DNA of 64,000 bases from Chryseobacterium sp. 6424. GTDB taxonomy: Bacteria; Bacteroidota; Bacteroidia; Flavobacteriales; Weeksellaceae. Position numbers and translations under genes: made by a program. The notes under the pieces are model-generated. The model was not told where the DNA came from and did not search any database. It was given only the letters and a program-made list of their open reading frames with translations. The DNA lies in the NCBI RefSeq assembly GCF_003692615.1, contig NZ_CP023540.1, positions 1,488,001 through 1,552,000 on the forward strand. Direction: 5' to 3'. Shown here one piece after another: positions 31,066-41,084 of the stretch. Numbering within the stretch: position 1 is the first letter of the stretch; each line of letters opens with the position of its first letter.

Positions 31066-33468
31066 TTAGGAGCGAAGTTCGGCAGAGAATTCTTTCTGAT
31101 AAGTTTTGATCAGAGCGTTCATTACTTCGCTGATGTCCTTATCTTCCAGAGTTTTTTCTTCATTCAGAAGTTCAAAGCTCAATGCGTAGGATTTTTTCCC
31201 TTCCGGCAGATTCTTACCTTCGTACACATCGAACAGGTTGATGTTTCTAAGGAATTTTGATGGGTTTTTACGTGCCGCCGCGTACAGCTCCGCATAGGTG
31301 ATATGACGATCCACCAACAAGGCCAGATCTCGGCGGATGCTGTTAAATTTCGGGATATTCTTAAACTTCAGTGCCTCTTTAGTTCTCAGTTTCTGGCAAA
31401 CTTCAAGTTCAATTTCGGCATAATAGCACTCCTGCTCTATATCTGCGTCTTTCAGCAGTTGTGGCGCCACTTTTCCTAAACGTGCGATTGTTTTTCCGTT
31501 TACAGTGATTTCCAAAGCATCTGCAAAACGAGGGTCTTCAAGCGATCTTTCTTCGGAACTAAGGCCCAATCTATCCAGCAAAACCTTTACATATGATTTT
31601 AGATGGTAGAAATTGGTCACTGATTTGGGCTGAAGCCAGTTTTCCGCAACATCACGACCAGAAACCAATATGGCCAGCTGTTTACGCTCTTCATATTTTT
31701 CTTTTTTATGGTAAATCTTTCCGAACTCAAAGAATTTTATATCCTGATTTCTGCGTTTGATGTTGTAATCCGCGTTTTCAAGCAACCCTTCCAACAGGGA
31801 TTTACGCATGTATTGAAGGTCGCCACTCAATGGATTCAGCAGTTTTACCGCATCGGTTTCATCTTTCACTGAAGTCAGCGAGTTGTTCATCACTTCATTA
31901 AAGCCATTGCTCTGTAATGTGCGGGCCCAGAAATTCTCTAGCGCGTCTTGGTCATCAGACGAAAGTTTTACCGGCGTGAAGGAGATCTTTTGTGGAGCAT
32001 CGATCTTATTATAGCCGTAGATGCGCAGGATTTCCTCGATCACATCAATTTCACGCGTAACATCGGCACGGTACGGGGGTACTGAAATTTCTAGTCCGTT
32101 CTGGATTTCATTCAGTACCTGAATATCCAGCAGACGAAGGATTTCCTTGATCTTTTCTTTATGGATTTTTGTTCCTAGTATTTGCTCAAGTTTAGTGAAC
32201 CGAAGTATAATATAATGGTCATCAATCTGTTGTGGGTAATATTCAAGCAGTTTGCCTTTCAGTTTTCCACCCGCCAGGTCTTCAATTAGTGCAATGGCAT
32301 GGGTAATCGCGATCTGTGTGATATTCGGGTCCACGCCACGCTCGAAACGGAAAGAAGCATCGGTATTCAGGCCATGATTCTTAGCCGCTTTTCTTACAGC
32401 TACAGGATCGAAGTAGGCGCTTTCAAGAAAAACATTCACGGTGACCGCAGACACGCCGGAATCAGCGCCACCAAACACACCCGCAATGCACATGGGTTTG
32501 TCCTCACCATCTTTAATCATGATTTCAGCGCCGATCAAAGTACGTTCTGCGTCATCAAGTGTGGTGAATTTGGTACCTGCTGCGCTTACGCCTACCTTTA
32601 CTTTTCTGCCTGCGATCTTATCTGCATCGAAGGCGTGAAGCGGTTGCCCCAAACCATGCAGAATATAGTTCGTAATGTCAACAATATTGTTCAAAGGTTT
32701 CAGGCCGATGGCTTTCAAGCGGTTCTGTAACCACTGTGGGGATTCTGCTACGTGTACACCTTCTATCACGGCACCAATATAGCGCGGGCAGAGTGCTGCG
32801 TCTTCCACTTCCAAGGTAAAACCAGATTCTCCCTCGGCTGCCAGTGTTTTTGCACTTACTTTTTCATACTCGGATTTAAGCTGATTTGACGCCAAGAAAG
32901 CATGAAGGTCACGCGCCACGCCATAATGCGACATGGCGTCGGTACGGTTGGGTGTAAGTCCAATTTCAAACACTTCATCATTAGAAATATCAAAATAAAT
33001 TGAGAAGTCTTTACCGACTTCGTATAGATTCTCATCCAGAATCATAATGCCTCCGTGGTCGTCGCTGAGGCCGATTTCGTCTTCCGCGCAGATCATTCCC
33101 TCCGAAACTTCCCCACGGATCTTGGCTGCTTTTATCTCAAACGCGGTGCCGTCTTTAGAATACAGTTGCGTACCTACTACTGCCACCGGTACTACCTGCC
33201 CCGCTGCTACGTTTGGCGCGCCGCATACGATATTCAGTATTTTTCCAGCACCTACATCTACGGTTGTTTTCTTCAGTTTGTCGGCGTTGGGGTGTTGTTC
33301 GCACGTCAGTACTTTACCGACTACAATACCTTGCAGACTGCCTTTTATGGATTCAAATTTTTCTATTCCTTCCACTTCAAGGCCAATATCGGTAAGGTAC
33401 TCTCCTATTTTGTCTGAGCGTAGATCGGTTTTGATAAAATCCTGAAGCCAGTTCTTTGAAATTTTCAT
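31066..33468 (-). CDS. pheT: Phenylalanine--tRNA ligase beta subunit
   Basis: An 800-residue subunit of the alpha2-beta2 PheRS that charges tRNA-Phe. I start it at the ATG giving MKISKNWLQDFI, the conserved N-terminus; an upstream start would add 17 residues of unrelated sequence. Domains: EMAP-type tRNA-binding OB fold (about 40-150), B3/B4 editing region (about 215-380, GLKPLNNIVDITNY), B5 domain (about 400-475), catalytic-like core, and a C-terminal anticodon-binding FDX-ACB domain (about 705-800, KFNSIRRDLALLV). The alpha subunit gene is not in this window. Confidence 0.95.
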   Translation of the reverse strand: MKISKNWLQDFIKTDLRSDKIGEYLTDIGLEVEGIEKFESIKGSLQGIVVGKVLTCEQHPNADKLKKTTVDVGAGKILNIVCGAPNVAAGQVVPVAVVGTQLYSKDGTAFEIKAAKIRGEVSEGMICAEDEIGLSDDHGGIMILDENLYEVGKDFSIYFDISNDEVFEIGLTPNRTDAMSHYGVARDLHAFLASNQLKSEYEKVSAKTLAAEGESGFTLEVEDAALCPRYIGAVIEGVHVAESPQWLQNRLKAIGLKPLNNIVDITNYILHGLGQPLHAFDADKIAGRKVKVGVSAAGTKFTTLDDAERTLIGAEIMIKDGEDKPMCIAGVFGGADSGVSAVTVNVFLESAYFDPVAVRKAAKNHGLNTDASFRFERGVDPNITQIAITHAIALIEDLAGGKLKGKLLEYYPQQIDDHYIILRFTKLEQILGTKIHKEKIKEILRLLDIQVLNEIQNGLEISVPPYRADVTREIDVIEEILRIYGYNKIDAPQKISFTPVKLSSDDQDALENFWARTLQSNGFNEVMNNSLTSVKDETDAVKLLNPLSGDLQYMRKSLLEGLLENADYNIKRRNQDIKFFEFGKIYHKKEKYEERKQLAILVSGRDVAENWLQPKSVTNFYHLKSYVKVLLDRLGLSSEERSLEDPRFADALEITVNGKTIARLGKVAPQLLKDADIEQECYYAEIELEVCQKLRTKEALKFKNIPKFNSIRRDLALLVDRHITYAELYAAARKNPSKFLRNINLFDVYEGKNLPEGKKSYALSFELLNEEKTLEDKDISEVMNALIKTYQKEFSAELRS

Positions 33469-33540
33469 CTGATAAATATAAGTTTTAACCACAGGCCGTA
33501 TGGCCCGATAAGTTTGCAAATATCGTGTTTTTGAGGCTTA

Positions 33541-33580
33541 AAAAAAATTGAGGTCTGAATTAAATTCAAACCTCAATTAA
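33541..33580 (-). terminator. Terminator of dnaN
   Basis: AATTGAGGT (33546-33554) pairs with ACCTCAATT (33570-33578), with an inner GAATT/AATTC stem; on the minus strand a T run follows the stem. It lies between dnaN and pheT. Confidence 0.75.
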
Positions 33581-33595
33581 TATTTCATTTGTCCC

Positions 33596-34726
33596 TTACA
33601 TTCCGATTACCGGCATCGAAAGCATCAGGATATTTTCCTGTTCCTCCAGGCCGTCCACCGGCTCGATGATCCCTGGTCTGTTGGGTTGCGACATTTTCAT
33701 GGTGATGTCTTCAGAACCCAGTACGGAAAGCATTTCGGTCAGAAATTTTGAACTGAACCCGATATTGATATCTTCGCCGTTATAATCACACGGGATCTGC
33801 ATATCTGCTTTGTTTGCATACTCGGTATCTTCCGCATGAAGGTGAAGGATGTTGCCTGACAGCCTGAAACGCACCTGATTGGTTGATTTATTCGACATGA
33901 TAGATGCACGACGGATCGAGCTTAGCAATAGACTTCGGTTGATGGTGAGCACATTGGGGTTTTCTTTCGGGATTACCGCTGAGTAGTTGGGGTATTTACC
34001 ATCGATCAATCTACAGATCCAGATATTGTTGCCGAATGTGAATTTGGCCATGTTTTCATTAAACTCAATTTTCACTTCATCAGCAGAGTTGGCCAGGATG
34101 TTCTTAAAGATCGAAAGAGGTTTTTTAGGCATGATAAATTCCATCGGCTCTGCGTTTACAAGGTCTGTCCTTTTGTAAACCACCAAACGGTGCGAGTCGG
34201 TAGAGACAAAGTTGGTCTCATCTTCCTTGAACTGGAAGAGTATGCCAGTCATCACCGGCCTTAGCGAATCGTTGCTGGTTGCGAAAAGCGTATTGTTAAG
34301 CGCTTCGGAAAGTACGCCTGCAGAAATAACGACCTGTTGAGAGGCATCAAACTCCGGAAGTTCAGGGTAATCTTCGGCGTGATCGAGGGCGACTGCAAAG
34401 TTGTCTTTTTCATCAAGAATCTCCAGCATGCTGCCATTGCCATCTTCTGTATCTTTTACCGAAAGTGTCAGCGGCTGTTCACCATACGTCTTCACAAAGT
34501 CCTGAAAAATCTTGGCAGGAACGGCAAATTTACCGGTATCATCCGAACGAACCTCGATGGAGGTCACCAAGGTAGTTTCGCCATCCGAAGCGGTAATGGT
34601 CAGGTTGTTTTCTTTAATTTCAAAAAGGTAATTTTCAAGAATCGGCCTCGACTGGGAGCTGGAAATCACGCCGCTCACCGTGCCCAGCGCTTTCTGTAGT
34701 TCCCCACTTGCAACAATAAATTTCAT
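33596..34726 (-). CDS. dnaN: DNA polymerase III beta subunit (sliding clamp)
   Basis: A 376-residue processivity clamp that forms a dimeric ring around DNA and tethers the replicative polymerase and other partners. Three repeated clamp domains of about 120 residues are present; recognisable pieces are MKFIVASGELQKAL (1-14), RPILENYLFEI (27-37), SDSHRLVVYKR (about 180) and a C-terminal MPVIGM (usual MPMRL/MPV-type end of the binding groove). dnaA and recF are not adjacent, so this is not the oriC-type dnaA-dnaN arrangement. A TATATTTG -7 box is at 34794-34801. Confidence 0.95.
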   Translation of the reverse strand: MKFIVASGELQKALGTVSGVISSSQSRPILENYLFEIKENNLTITASDGETTLVTSIEVRSDDTGKFAVPAKIFQDFVKTYGEQPLTLSVKDTEDGNGSMLEILDEKDNFAVALDHAEDYPELPEFDASQQVVISAGVLSEALNNTLFATSNDSLRPVMTGILFQFKEDETNFVSTDSHRLVVYKRTDLVNAEPMEFIMPKKPLSIFKNILANSADEVKIEFNENMAKFTFGNNIWICRLIDGKYPNYSAVIPKENPNVLTINRSLLLSSIRRASIMSNKSTNQVRFRLSGNILHLHAEDTEYANKADMQIPCDYNGEDINIGFSSKFLTEMLSVLGSEDITMKMSQPNRPGIIEPVDGLEEQENILMLSMPVIGM

Positions 34727-34793
34727 TTGGAATAAGTTGTTTTTTTAATGTTCAAACGAAACGCACGCGCTTCATCTTAAAAAATAATTTTTA

Positions 34794-34801
34794 CAAATAT
34801 A
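34794..34801 (-). promoter_or_regulatory. -7 box of dnaN
   Basis: The minus strand reads TATATTTG (TAnnTTTG), 67 bases before the dnaN ATG. A TTTG at 34828-34831 would be the -33 element with a spacer somewhat longer than usual (26 bases). Confidence 0.4.
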
Positions 34802-34859
34802 ATGATTTGGCTGTAAAAACCGCTAAACAAACGGTCTAAAAATTTATACCGGAAAATGG

Positions 34860-35576
34860 CTAATCTGCGCCCGGGAACTCATAATTCTTCTCATCAGATC
34901 CATCGATGGTGATGTTCAGCGCGAGATAGAGGAAATGCAGGTTACGATTACCGGAAGTGGCAAATTCGCGCTGCCACAGATAGCCGGAGGCGATCCCAAA
35001 ATTCTCGTCAATCTGGTATCCGAAGCCCCCAAATACCCGATTGCGTGCGAATAGGGGTTTTTGCGTAGTAACGAAGAATACCTCATCATACACATTGGCA
35101 AACAGGGTGCCCGGCTTTACAGATTCGGAATTCAAGGGGACCGAGATGTTCAGGCGGTAGCGCAAACGGATCCGGTCGGACTTTTCATCAGTCTGCGGTT
35201 CGTAAAACCAACTTTTCTCCGCACGTACACGGTTTTCAAACTTGAATTTACCGGTTTTAACATCTACCACATCCTGCAACCATACACGGAACTCTTCCTT
35301 ATCTAATCGTCGGTCTTCATAGGTCACGTAACGCCCGATGCCAATGAACGGTTTGTGGTTTTTGGTGAGATTGTAACCTACCCCACCTTTTATTTCATAG
35401 TAATCAGGGTAAGCAAAATCTTTGATACCACGCAACTGACCTTCGGCATTTAGGAAGAACTTAGGATGGAACTTATAAGTAACAGATAATGTATTGAAGC
35501 TGGAAAGATGCTCTTTCTGTGCGGAAAGAGCCGTAAACATCAGAAGCCCCAGCAGTTGATAAAATCTTTTTTTCAT
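34860..35576 (-). CDS. DUF2490 domain outer-membrane-like protein
   Basis: A 238-residue protein with a signal peptide (about 1-19, ending LSAQ) and alternating hydrophobic-polar strands (YKFHPKFFLNAEGQLRG, IRLRYRLNISVPLN, LFANVYDEVFF, FGGFGYQIDENFGIASGYLW) as in DUF2490, predicted beta-barrel proteins common in Bacteroidota. The arginine and tyrosine pattern fits a barrel of about 10-12 strands in the outer membrane. Function unknown. Divergent from uvrA; the gap holds a hairpin at 35626-35662. Confidence 0.82.
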   Translation of the reverse strand: MKKRFYQLLGLLMFTALSAQKEHLSSFNTLSVTYKFHPKFFLNAEGQLRGIKDFAYPDYYEIKGGVGYNLTKNHKPFIGIGRYVTYEDRRLDKEEFRVWLQDVVDVKTGKFKFENRVRAEKSWFYEPQTDEKSDRIRLRYRLNISVPLNSESVKPGTLFANVYDEVFFVTTQKPLFARNRVFGGFGYQIDENFGIASGYLWQREFATSGNRNLHFLYLALNITIDGSDEKNYEFPGAD

Positions 35577-35625
35577 GGGGTAAAAATAAATATTTTCTGT
35601 GTAGTAGAATGCCTGATCTCACTAA

Positions 35626-35662
35626 ATAACAAAAGTACAGCCAATAGCTGCACTTTTGTTAT
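35626..35662. repeat. Hairpin in the divergent DUF2490-uvrA gap
   Basis: ATAACAAAAGT (35626-35636) pairs perfectly with ACTTTTGTTAT (35652-35662); after one mismatch, CAG and CTG extend the stem around the loop CCAATAG. It lies upstream of both neighbours, where no terminator is expected. Confidence 0.5.
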
Positions 35663-35813
35663 CATTTACCTATAGTCTCTATCTTTTTCTCATCAAATGT
35701 GTAATAAGATCATTTAGGAATTTTATCATGACTCACACATTTTAGGAGACAAATATTCAATTTTTTTTTGAAATCAGCAAGACTTTCATAAAAAAATTAT
35801 GATTGAAAATCAG

Positions 35814-35821
35814 TAATTTTG
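35814..35821 (+). promoter_or_regulatory. -7 box of uvrA
   Basis: TAATTTTG matches TAnnTTTG, 18 bases before ATG 35840. It overlaps an alternative TTG start at 35819 and so argues against it. Confidence 0.5.
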
Positions 35822-35839
35822 TACGTTTTAAATTTACGC

Positions 35840-38626
35840 ATGACAACAGACAGCAAAATAGATATAAAAAAACAGATTTTCGTTAAAAACGCACATCTGA
35901 ACAACCTAAAGAACATTGATGTACTGATCCCCAAAAACAAGCTGGTCGTCATCACTGGGGTTTCTGGCAGCGGCAAATCTTCACTGGCTTTCGATACCAT
36001 CTATGCCGAGGGACAGCGCAGATATGTAGAGAGTCTAAGCTCCTACGCACGGCAGTTCCTGGGCAAGCTGGAGAAACCCAAGATCGACGACATCAAAGGG
36101 CTTGCGCCATCCATCGCCATACAGCAAAAAGTAATTTCATCCAACCCAAGGTCTACAGTGGGCACCTCTACGGAAGTGTACGATTACCTGAAATTGCTTT
36201 TCGCACGCGTGGGCCGCACATATTCCCCGGTCTCTGGCGAAGAGGTGAAAAAAGATTCGGTGACCGATGTCATTAATTATATACAGCAGCACCAGCAGCA
36301 CGATTTTCTACTCAGAAGTCCACTGCGTTTCGAGACCGCTAAATTCACGGAACTTCTTAAGACCCTCCGTGTATCGGGCTTTACGAAACTTGAGGTCGGT
36401 GGCAACGTAGCCGGTATCGAGGATCTTGAAAGTTTCGGGTTTGTGCCGGAAAAAGATATGGAAGTGCAGTTGGTGATCGACCGTTTCCGGTTTGAGGAGG
36501 ATGAGAGCTTCCTGCAGCGCCTGGCAGACTCCATTCAGATGGCATTCTATGAAGGACACGGCTATTGTTCGCTGAAACATGTCGAAACAGGCGATGTACG
36601 CGAATTTTCAAATAAATTCGAGCTGGACGGGATGGAGTTCATGGAGCCGAATGTACATTTCTTCAGTTTCAATAATCCGTATGGCGCCTGTCCCGAATGT
36701 GAAGGCTACGGTAAGGTGATCGGTATTGATGAGGACCTGGTGATCCCCAACAAGAACCTGTCGGTGTACGAAGACGCGGTGGCCAGCTGGAAAGGCGAAA
36801 GCATGAGTGAATGGAAAAAATCCTTCATCAAGAAAGCAGGCAGCAGCTTCCCTATCCACAAACCTTATCACGAACTTACCAAAGAGCAGAAACAGCTTCT
36901 GTGGAAAGGCGACGGTTCGCGCAACTACCCCTCCATCAACAGTTTTTTTAAAATGGTGGAAGAAAACCTCTATAAAATACAGTACCGCGTGATGCTTTCA
37001 CGTTACCGGGGCAAGACCCTGTGCCCTACCTGCGAAGGTATGCGGCTGCGAAAGGAAACCGAGTGGGTGAAGATCAACGGGCACAATATCCAGGCGATGA
37101 TCGACTTGCCTTTGGATGAACTTCTGCCCCTGATGAAATCCTTGGAACTGAACAAGTATGACGCGGAAGTCGCCAAAAGGCTTTTGTATGAAATCATCAC
37201 GCGGCTGGAGTTCTTGGATAAGGTAGGCCTGGGTTACCTGACGCTCAACCGTACCTCCAACACCCTTTCCGGTGGTGAAAGCCAGCGCATCAACTTAGCC
37301 ACCTCGCTGGGCTGTTCGCTGGTGGGTTCTATCTATATCCTTGATGAGCCTTCCATCGGTTTACATTCACGCGATACCGAAAACCTCATCAGCGTGCTGA
37401 AAAACCTGCGCGACCTTGGCAATACCGTGATTGTAGTGGAACATGATGAAGACGTGATGAAAGCCGCGGATCATATCATTGATATTGGCCCCGAGGCCGG
37501 ATATTTAGGCGGCGAGCTGGTATTTGCCGGGAATTTCGAGGAACTGAAGGACTCCGATTCCCTTACCGCACAATATCTCACCGGAAAACTAGAGATCGCT
37601 GTTCCGCCAAGGAGAAGGAAAGCCAAGGAGTTCATTAAGATACGTGGCGCAAGGCAGAACAACCTTAAAAACATTGACGTGGACATCCCACTTGAAAGTC
37701 TGGTCGTGATTTCTGGCGTCTCAGGTTCCGGAAAATCGACACTGATGAAAGAAGTGCTTACCAACGACATCCAAATACAACTTGGTTTGGGCGGTAAAAA
37801 AGGTGATTATGATACGGTGACATTCCCAAAGAGCCTCATTAAAAACATTGAACTGATTGACCAGAACCCGATCGGCAAATCCTCACGCTCCAATCCGGTA
37901 ACCTATCTCAAGGCCTATGATGATATCCGCGATGTCTTCTCGAAGCAGAAAATGGCCAAGATGCAGGGCCTGAGGCCCAAACATTTCTCCTTCAACGTGG
38001 ACGGCGGAAGATGTGACGACTGTAAGGGTGAAGGCGTCATCAACGTATCCATGCAGTTTATGGCTGATATTGAACTTGAATGTGAGACGTGCCACGGCAC
38101 ACGTTTCAAGAACGAAATCCTGGAAGTGAAATTTGACGAGAAAAACATCTCGGAAATCCTTCACATGACGGTGAACGAGGCCATTGATTTCTTCACCGAA
38201 AACAACGAACAGAAAATCGTTACGAAACTGAAACCCCTGCAGGATGTCGGCTTGGGCTATCTACAGCTTGGGCAAAGCTCTTCCACACTTTCCGGCGGCG
38301 AGGCACAAAGGGTAAAGCTGGCCTCATTCCTTGTAAAAGGCGTGGCGACAGAAAAAACACTGTTCATCTTTGATGAGCCATCTACCGGACTTCATTTCCA
38401 TGACATCAATAAACTGCTGACTTCACTACAGGCACTTATTGAACTGGGACATTCTGTATTGGTGATCGAACATCAGCCGGATATTATAAAATCCGCCGAT
38501 TATATTGTCGATATTGGCCCCGAAGCCGGAAAATACGGTGGCGAAGTGGTGTTTATAGGCACTCCCGAGGATCTGGTCAAGAACAAGGATTCCCATACCG
38601 GAAGGTTTTTGGCGGAGAAACTATGA
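35840..38626 (+). CDS. uvrA: Excinuclease ABC subunit A
   Basis: A 928-residue damage-recognition ATPase of nucleotide excision repair. Two ABC modules are present, with Walker [10 protein letters not shown] at 40-48 and GVSGSGKST at about 626-634, signature motifs LSGGESQR and LSGGEAQR, and Walker B segments [10 protein letters not shown] and [10 protein letters not shown]. Zinc modules show CPECEG and CPTCEG in the first half and CDDCKG with CETCHG in the second. Start ATG 35840 is chosen because the earlier TTG lies in the -7 box. Length is normal. It stands alone; tRNA-Arg follows on the other strand. Confidence 0.95.
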   Translation: MTTDSKIDIKKQIFVKNAHLNNLKNIDVLIPKNKLVVITGVSGSGKSSLAFDTIYAEGQRRYVESLSSYARQFLGKLEKPKIDDIKGLAPSIAIQQKVISSNPRSTVGTSTEVYDYLKLLFARVGRTYSPVSGEEVKKDSVTDVINYIQQHQQHDFLLRSPLRFETAKFTELLKTLRVSGFTKLEVGGNVAGIEDLESFGFVPEKDMEVQLVIDRFRFEEDESFLQRLADSIQMAFYEGHGYCSLKHVETGDVREFSNKFELDGMEFMEPNVHFFSFNNPYGACPECEGYGKVIGIDEDLVIPNKNLSVYEDAVASWKGESMSEWKKSFIKKAGSSFPIHKPYHELTKEQKQLLWKGDGSRNYPSINSFFKMVEENLYKIQYRVMLSRYRGKTLCPTCEGMRLRKETEWVKINGHNIQAMIDLPLDELLPLMKSLELNKYDAEVAKRLLYEIITRLEFLDKVGLGYLTLNRTSNTLSGGESQRINLATSLGCSLVGSIYILDEPSIGLHSRDTENLISVLKNLRDLGNTVIVVEHDEDVMKAADHIIDIGPEAGYLGGELVFAGNFEELKDSDSLTAQYLTGKLEIAVPPRRRKAKEFIKIRGARQNNLKNIDVDIPLESLVVISGVSGSGKSTLMKEVLTNDIQIQLGLGGKKGDYDTVTFPKSLIKNIELIDQNPIGKSSRSNPVTYLKAYDDIRDVFSKQKMAKMQGLRPKHFSFNVDGGRCDDCKGEGVINVSMQFMADIELECETCHGTRFKNEILEVKFDEKNISEILHMTVNEAIDFFTENNEQKIVTKLKPLQDVGLGYLQLGQSSSTLSGGEAQRVKLASFLVKGVATEKTLFIFDEPSTGLHFHDINKLLTSLQALIELGHSVLVIEHQPDIIKSADYIVDIGPEAGKYGGEVVFIGTPEDLVKNKDSHTGRFLAEKL

Positions 38627-38661
38627 CGAATTTAAACCACCAACAGCAGTACACACCTTAG

Positions 38662-38733
38662 TAGCCCCACCAGGAATCGAACCTGGATCTAAAGTTTAGG
38701 AAACTTCTATTCTATCCGTTGAACTATGGGGCC
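38662..38733 (-). tRNA. tRNA-Arg (anticodon CCT)
   Basis: On the minus strand a full cloverleaf folds: acceptor GGCCCCA/TGGGGCT with a G-T first pair, D-stem GTTC/GAAT, anticodon stem GAAGT/ACTTT with loop TTCCTAA (anticodon CCT, reads AGG), a four-base variable loop, and T-arm CCAGG-TTCGATT-CCTGG. Discriminator is A; CCA is not encoded. A consensus promoter lies just upstream. Confidence 0.95.
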
Positions 38734-38741
38734 GGTTAGCA

Positions 38742-38771
38742 CAAAGCTACAAAACAAAAATTCCGCTGCAA
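38742..38771 (-). promoter_or_regulatory. Promoter of tRNA-Arg (TTG-N19-TAGCTTTG)
   Basis: On the minus strand TTG (38771-38769) and TAGCTTTG (38749-38742) are 19 bases apart, a full Bacteroidota consensus, ending 8 bases before the mature tRNA. Confidence 0.7.
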
Positions 38772-38833
38772 AATGGGCTGCCTCTAAAAAGTGTCTAATT
38801 TTTTGGGGGCAGTGCATTTTTAAAGGCTTCCGG

Positions 38834-39121
38834 CTATTGTTTGATGAATTTGAGGTGATGCGAACTTTCTTTGAAGAAATATACACCTTTTGGGGTGGTA
38901 CTTACTTTTACTTTTTATACAACATTATAGAGGCCTTCTTTTATCATCTTTCCGTCGGAGGAATAAATTTCAAATATTTTCCTATCCGCCAAACCATCCA
39001 CTGAAAAGATAGCTTTCACAGGATTCGGGAACAGTCTAATTTTTTTTATGACATTATCAAGGGCTAAGATTGAAATGTCCTTCAACCACGGTGGAATTGC
39101 GGTGAACGATTTGGTTTTCAT
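38834..39121 (-). pseudogene. Broken remnant of a T9SS-sorted protein (sorting domain only)
   Basis: One minus-strand frame runs from ATG 39121 to a TAG at 38834-38836 with one internal TAA (38915-38917). Before the TAA it reads IRLFPNPVKAIFSVDG and FEIYSSDGKMIKEGL; after it, VSTTPKGVYFFKES and KFIKQ. Joined, this is a complete type A T9SS sorting domain (NP, DxxGK, GVYFF and basic end), but only about 25 residues precede it, so the functional part of the protein is gone. The internal stop confirms decay, unless it is a sequence error. The remaining gap up to dacB (39122-39482) shows no gene I can support. Confidence 0.6.
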
Positions 39122-39482
39122 AATTGAACTGTACAGAAAACACCGGAAAACCTACTGATTATGCAAAGTTTTGATTATTGGTATGCTCTATAATCGCAGA
39201 TAAGCGACTTCCCAACCCATGACGCTGACTTTCACAGGCAGTGGCATTTCAAAGAACTTAACCGATGGATTGCTTTGGGTTTGCGCCATTTTGAAAAGAA
39301 GATAAATCCCCAGTTGGATTCCGGTGAATTTGGTAGCTCGGATAGCCCAGGCCCTACACCCAATGATTGAAAAACTCAGTAAAATCTTTACCAGTGGATA
39401 GCAGCAAAGAGTTTTTAAAACCTTCTGTCTCAGTGTAGTTGTAAGCTAATTCAGGACACGAACTATTACCAATCTGATATAT

Positions 39483-40943
39483 TTAAAGATTAAGCGCAGG
39501 TTTAAGGATTTGTTCCATCCTGTTTTTCACCATATCCACGGAGCCGCCGTAATTGTTAATTAGTAAGGAGAACACCAAAGTTTTACCAGTATTGGTTTTC
39601 ATGTATCCGGCAAGTGTCTTCACTTTGTTAAGCGTGCCTGTTTTGGCGAAAATCTGCCCATATCCTTCTTGCTGGAATGTATTTTTAAGCGTTCCCGACT
39701 GTCCCGCCACCGGCAAAGAATCGAAATAAGTTTTGAAATGCTTTTCCTTCATCAAGCCTGTTAAAAACTTCGCCTGCGCAATGGGTGTCACCACATTCGC
39801 ACGGGAAAGTCCGCTGCCATCCATATAATTAAGTCCGTTTGTATCGAAGGCGATAGATTTCAGATGTTCCATGACGGCATTTCGGCCTGACTCCAGGGTT
39901 TGGTCGCCGTTTTTCTGGAAGCCGATCGTCCTTAAAGTCGCTTCAGACAAGGCATTATCGCTACGCTGGTTGATGTAATATACAATTTCTGATAGCGTAG
40001 GTGATGAGTATTCGGTAATTTTCGTCCTAGGTTCGGGGTTTGTCTCGGTAGTGCGTGTAACAACTTTACCGCTTACCGTGAGGCCTTTCTTCACCATATT
40101 GGTACGCAATAGGTTGGCCAGATAGGCTGGTGGATCTGCTACTTTTGTCGTCAGCGGGTAACCTTCAAATTTGTCGGCGTACACCATCTGTCCGATGTAG
40201 GGTGAAATGTAATAGTAGTTCTTATTCTCGCTGAACGGGTTTGATTTCTTGGCAATCAAGCGTTCATTCTGCGGATTTACTTCATGTGTTGAACCGGCTG
40301 GCAGATAATAGTTACCGTTTTCGAGCCAAACGATATTCTGTGGCAGCACCTGAGATTTATTGGCCTTAAATACCCCGGTCTGAATGATGATATCTCCTTT
40401 CACTTTCTTTATCCCAAGTTCGGATATTGCGTAGATGAAGTCTGATACTATGCTGCCGTAGGAAGAAGCGCCGGCTTTGTTGGTCCCAAGTGAAGGGTCA
40501 CCACTACCCACGATGTAAAGATTGCCCTCCAGATTACCATTCTCATCTATCGTGCCGGAGTGTTCGAGTTGTGTAATCCACCGGAAATTGGTACCCAGCA
40601 GGCTTATCGCGGTTTCTGTAGTCAATAACTTGGTGGTGGAAGCTGCGATCAGCGGCATGTTTTCATTATAGGAATTCACGATTTTCTTCGTAAGCGGATC
40701 GTAAATCACAAATCCCCAGTCTGCATTTCGCAAAACGGGATCGTTCATCATCGAGTTAAGGTTGATGTCGACCAGTTCTTTCGCTGAAAGTAATTTTTCT
40801 GGCGCTACAGCCTCTTTTGGTATGTTACTTGAATGGCTTTCGTAAGACTGTGGAAAGTTATTGGAGGTAAAGGTTCCCTGTCCTAACACTAAGGCCGAAA
40901 CGGCAAATGCGGGAGCAAGAAATAGATTTTTTAGGCTAATCAT
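39483..40943 (-). CDS. dacB: D-alanyl-D-alanine carboxypeptidase/endopeptidase (PBP4 type)
   Basis: A 486-residue periplasmic serine peptidase of the S13 family that trims or cleaves peptidoglycan cross-links. Signal peptide at about 1-21. The active-site motifs are STTK (102-105), SDN in QRSDNALSE (about 332-340) and KTG in FAKTGTLNKV (about 434-443). The long insertion between SxxK and SxN is typical of PBP4. SSEARANT-type regions such as YMDGSGLSRANVVTP fit the family. It is a single gene unit with about 140 bases before priA. Nothing unusual. Confidence 0.93.
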   Translation of the reverse strand: MISLKNLFLAPAFAVSALVLGQGTFTSNNFPQSYESHSSNIPKEAVAPEKLLSAKELVDINLNSMMNDPVLRNADWGFVIYDPLTKKIVNSYNENMPLIAASTTKLLTTETAISLLGTNFRWITQLEHSGTIDENGNLEGNLYIVGSGDPSLGTNKAGASSYGSIVSDFIYAISELGIKKVKGDIIIQTGVFKANKSQVLPQNIVWLENGNYYLPAGSTHEVNPQNERLIAKKSNPFSENKNYYYISPYIGQMVYADKFEGYPLTTKVADPPAYLANLLRTNMVKKGLTVSGKVVTRTTETNPEPRTKITEYSSPTLSEIVYYINQRSDNALSEATLRTIGFQKNGDQTLESGRNAVMEHLKSIAFDTNGLNYMDGSGLSRANVVTPIAQAKFLTGLMKEKHFKTYFDSLPVAGQSGTLKNTFQQEGYGQIFAKTGTLNKVKTLAGYMKTNTGKTLVFSLLINNYGGSVDMVKNRMEQILKPALNL

Positions 40944-41084
40944 TTAATTTTTGTTATTTGATTATCTGTTACTGTCTAAAGATTTCAAATGCAAAGCAAT
41001 CTTTTAAACGGCCAAAATTATCAAATATTATTAACTATCAGTCTGTGAGCACTCTTAAAAGGAAGTAAAAGCTGTTAAAGTTTG

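Noticed and set aside
33596..34859. Replication origin near dnaN
   Set aside because: No dnaA, recF or cluster of DnaA boxes was seen; dnaN stands between pheT and a DUF2490 gene.
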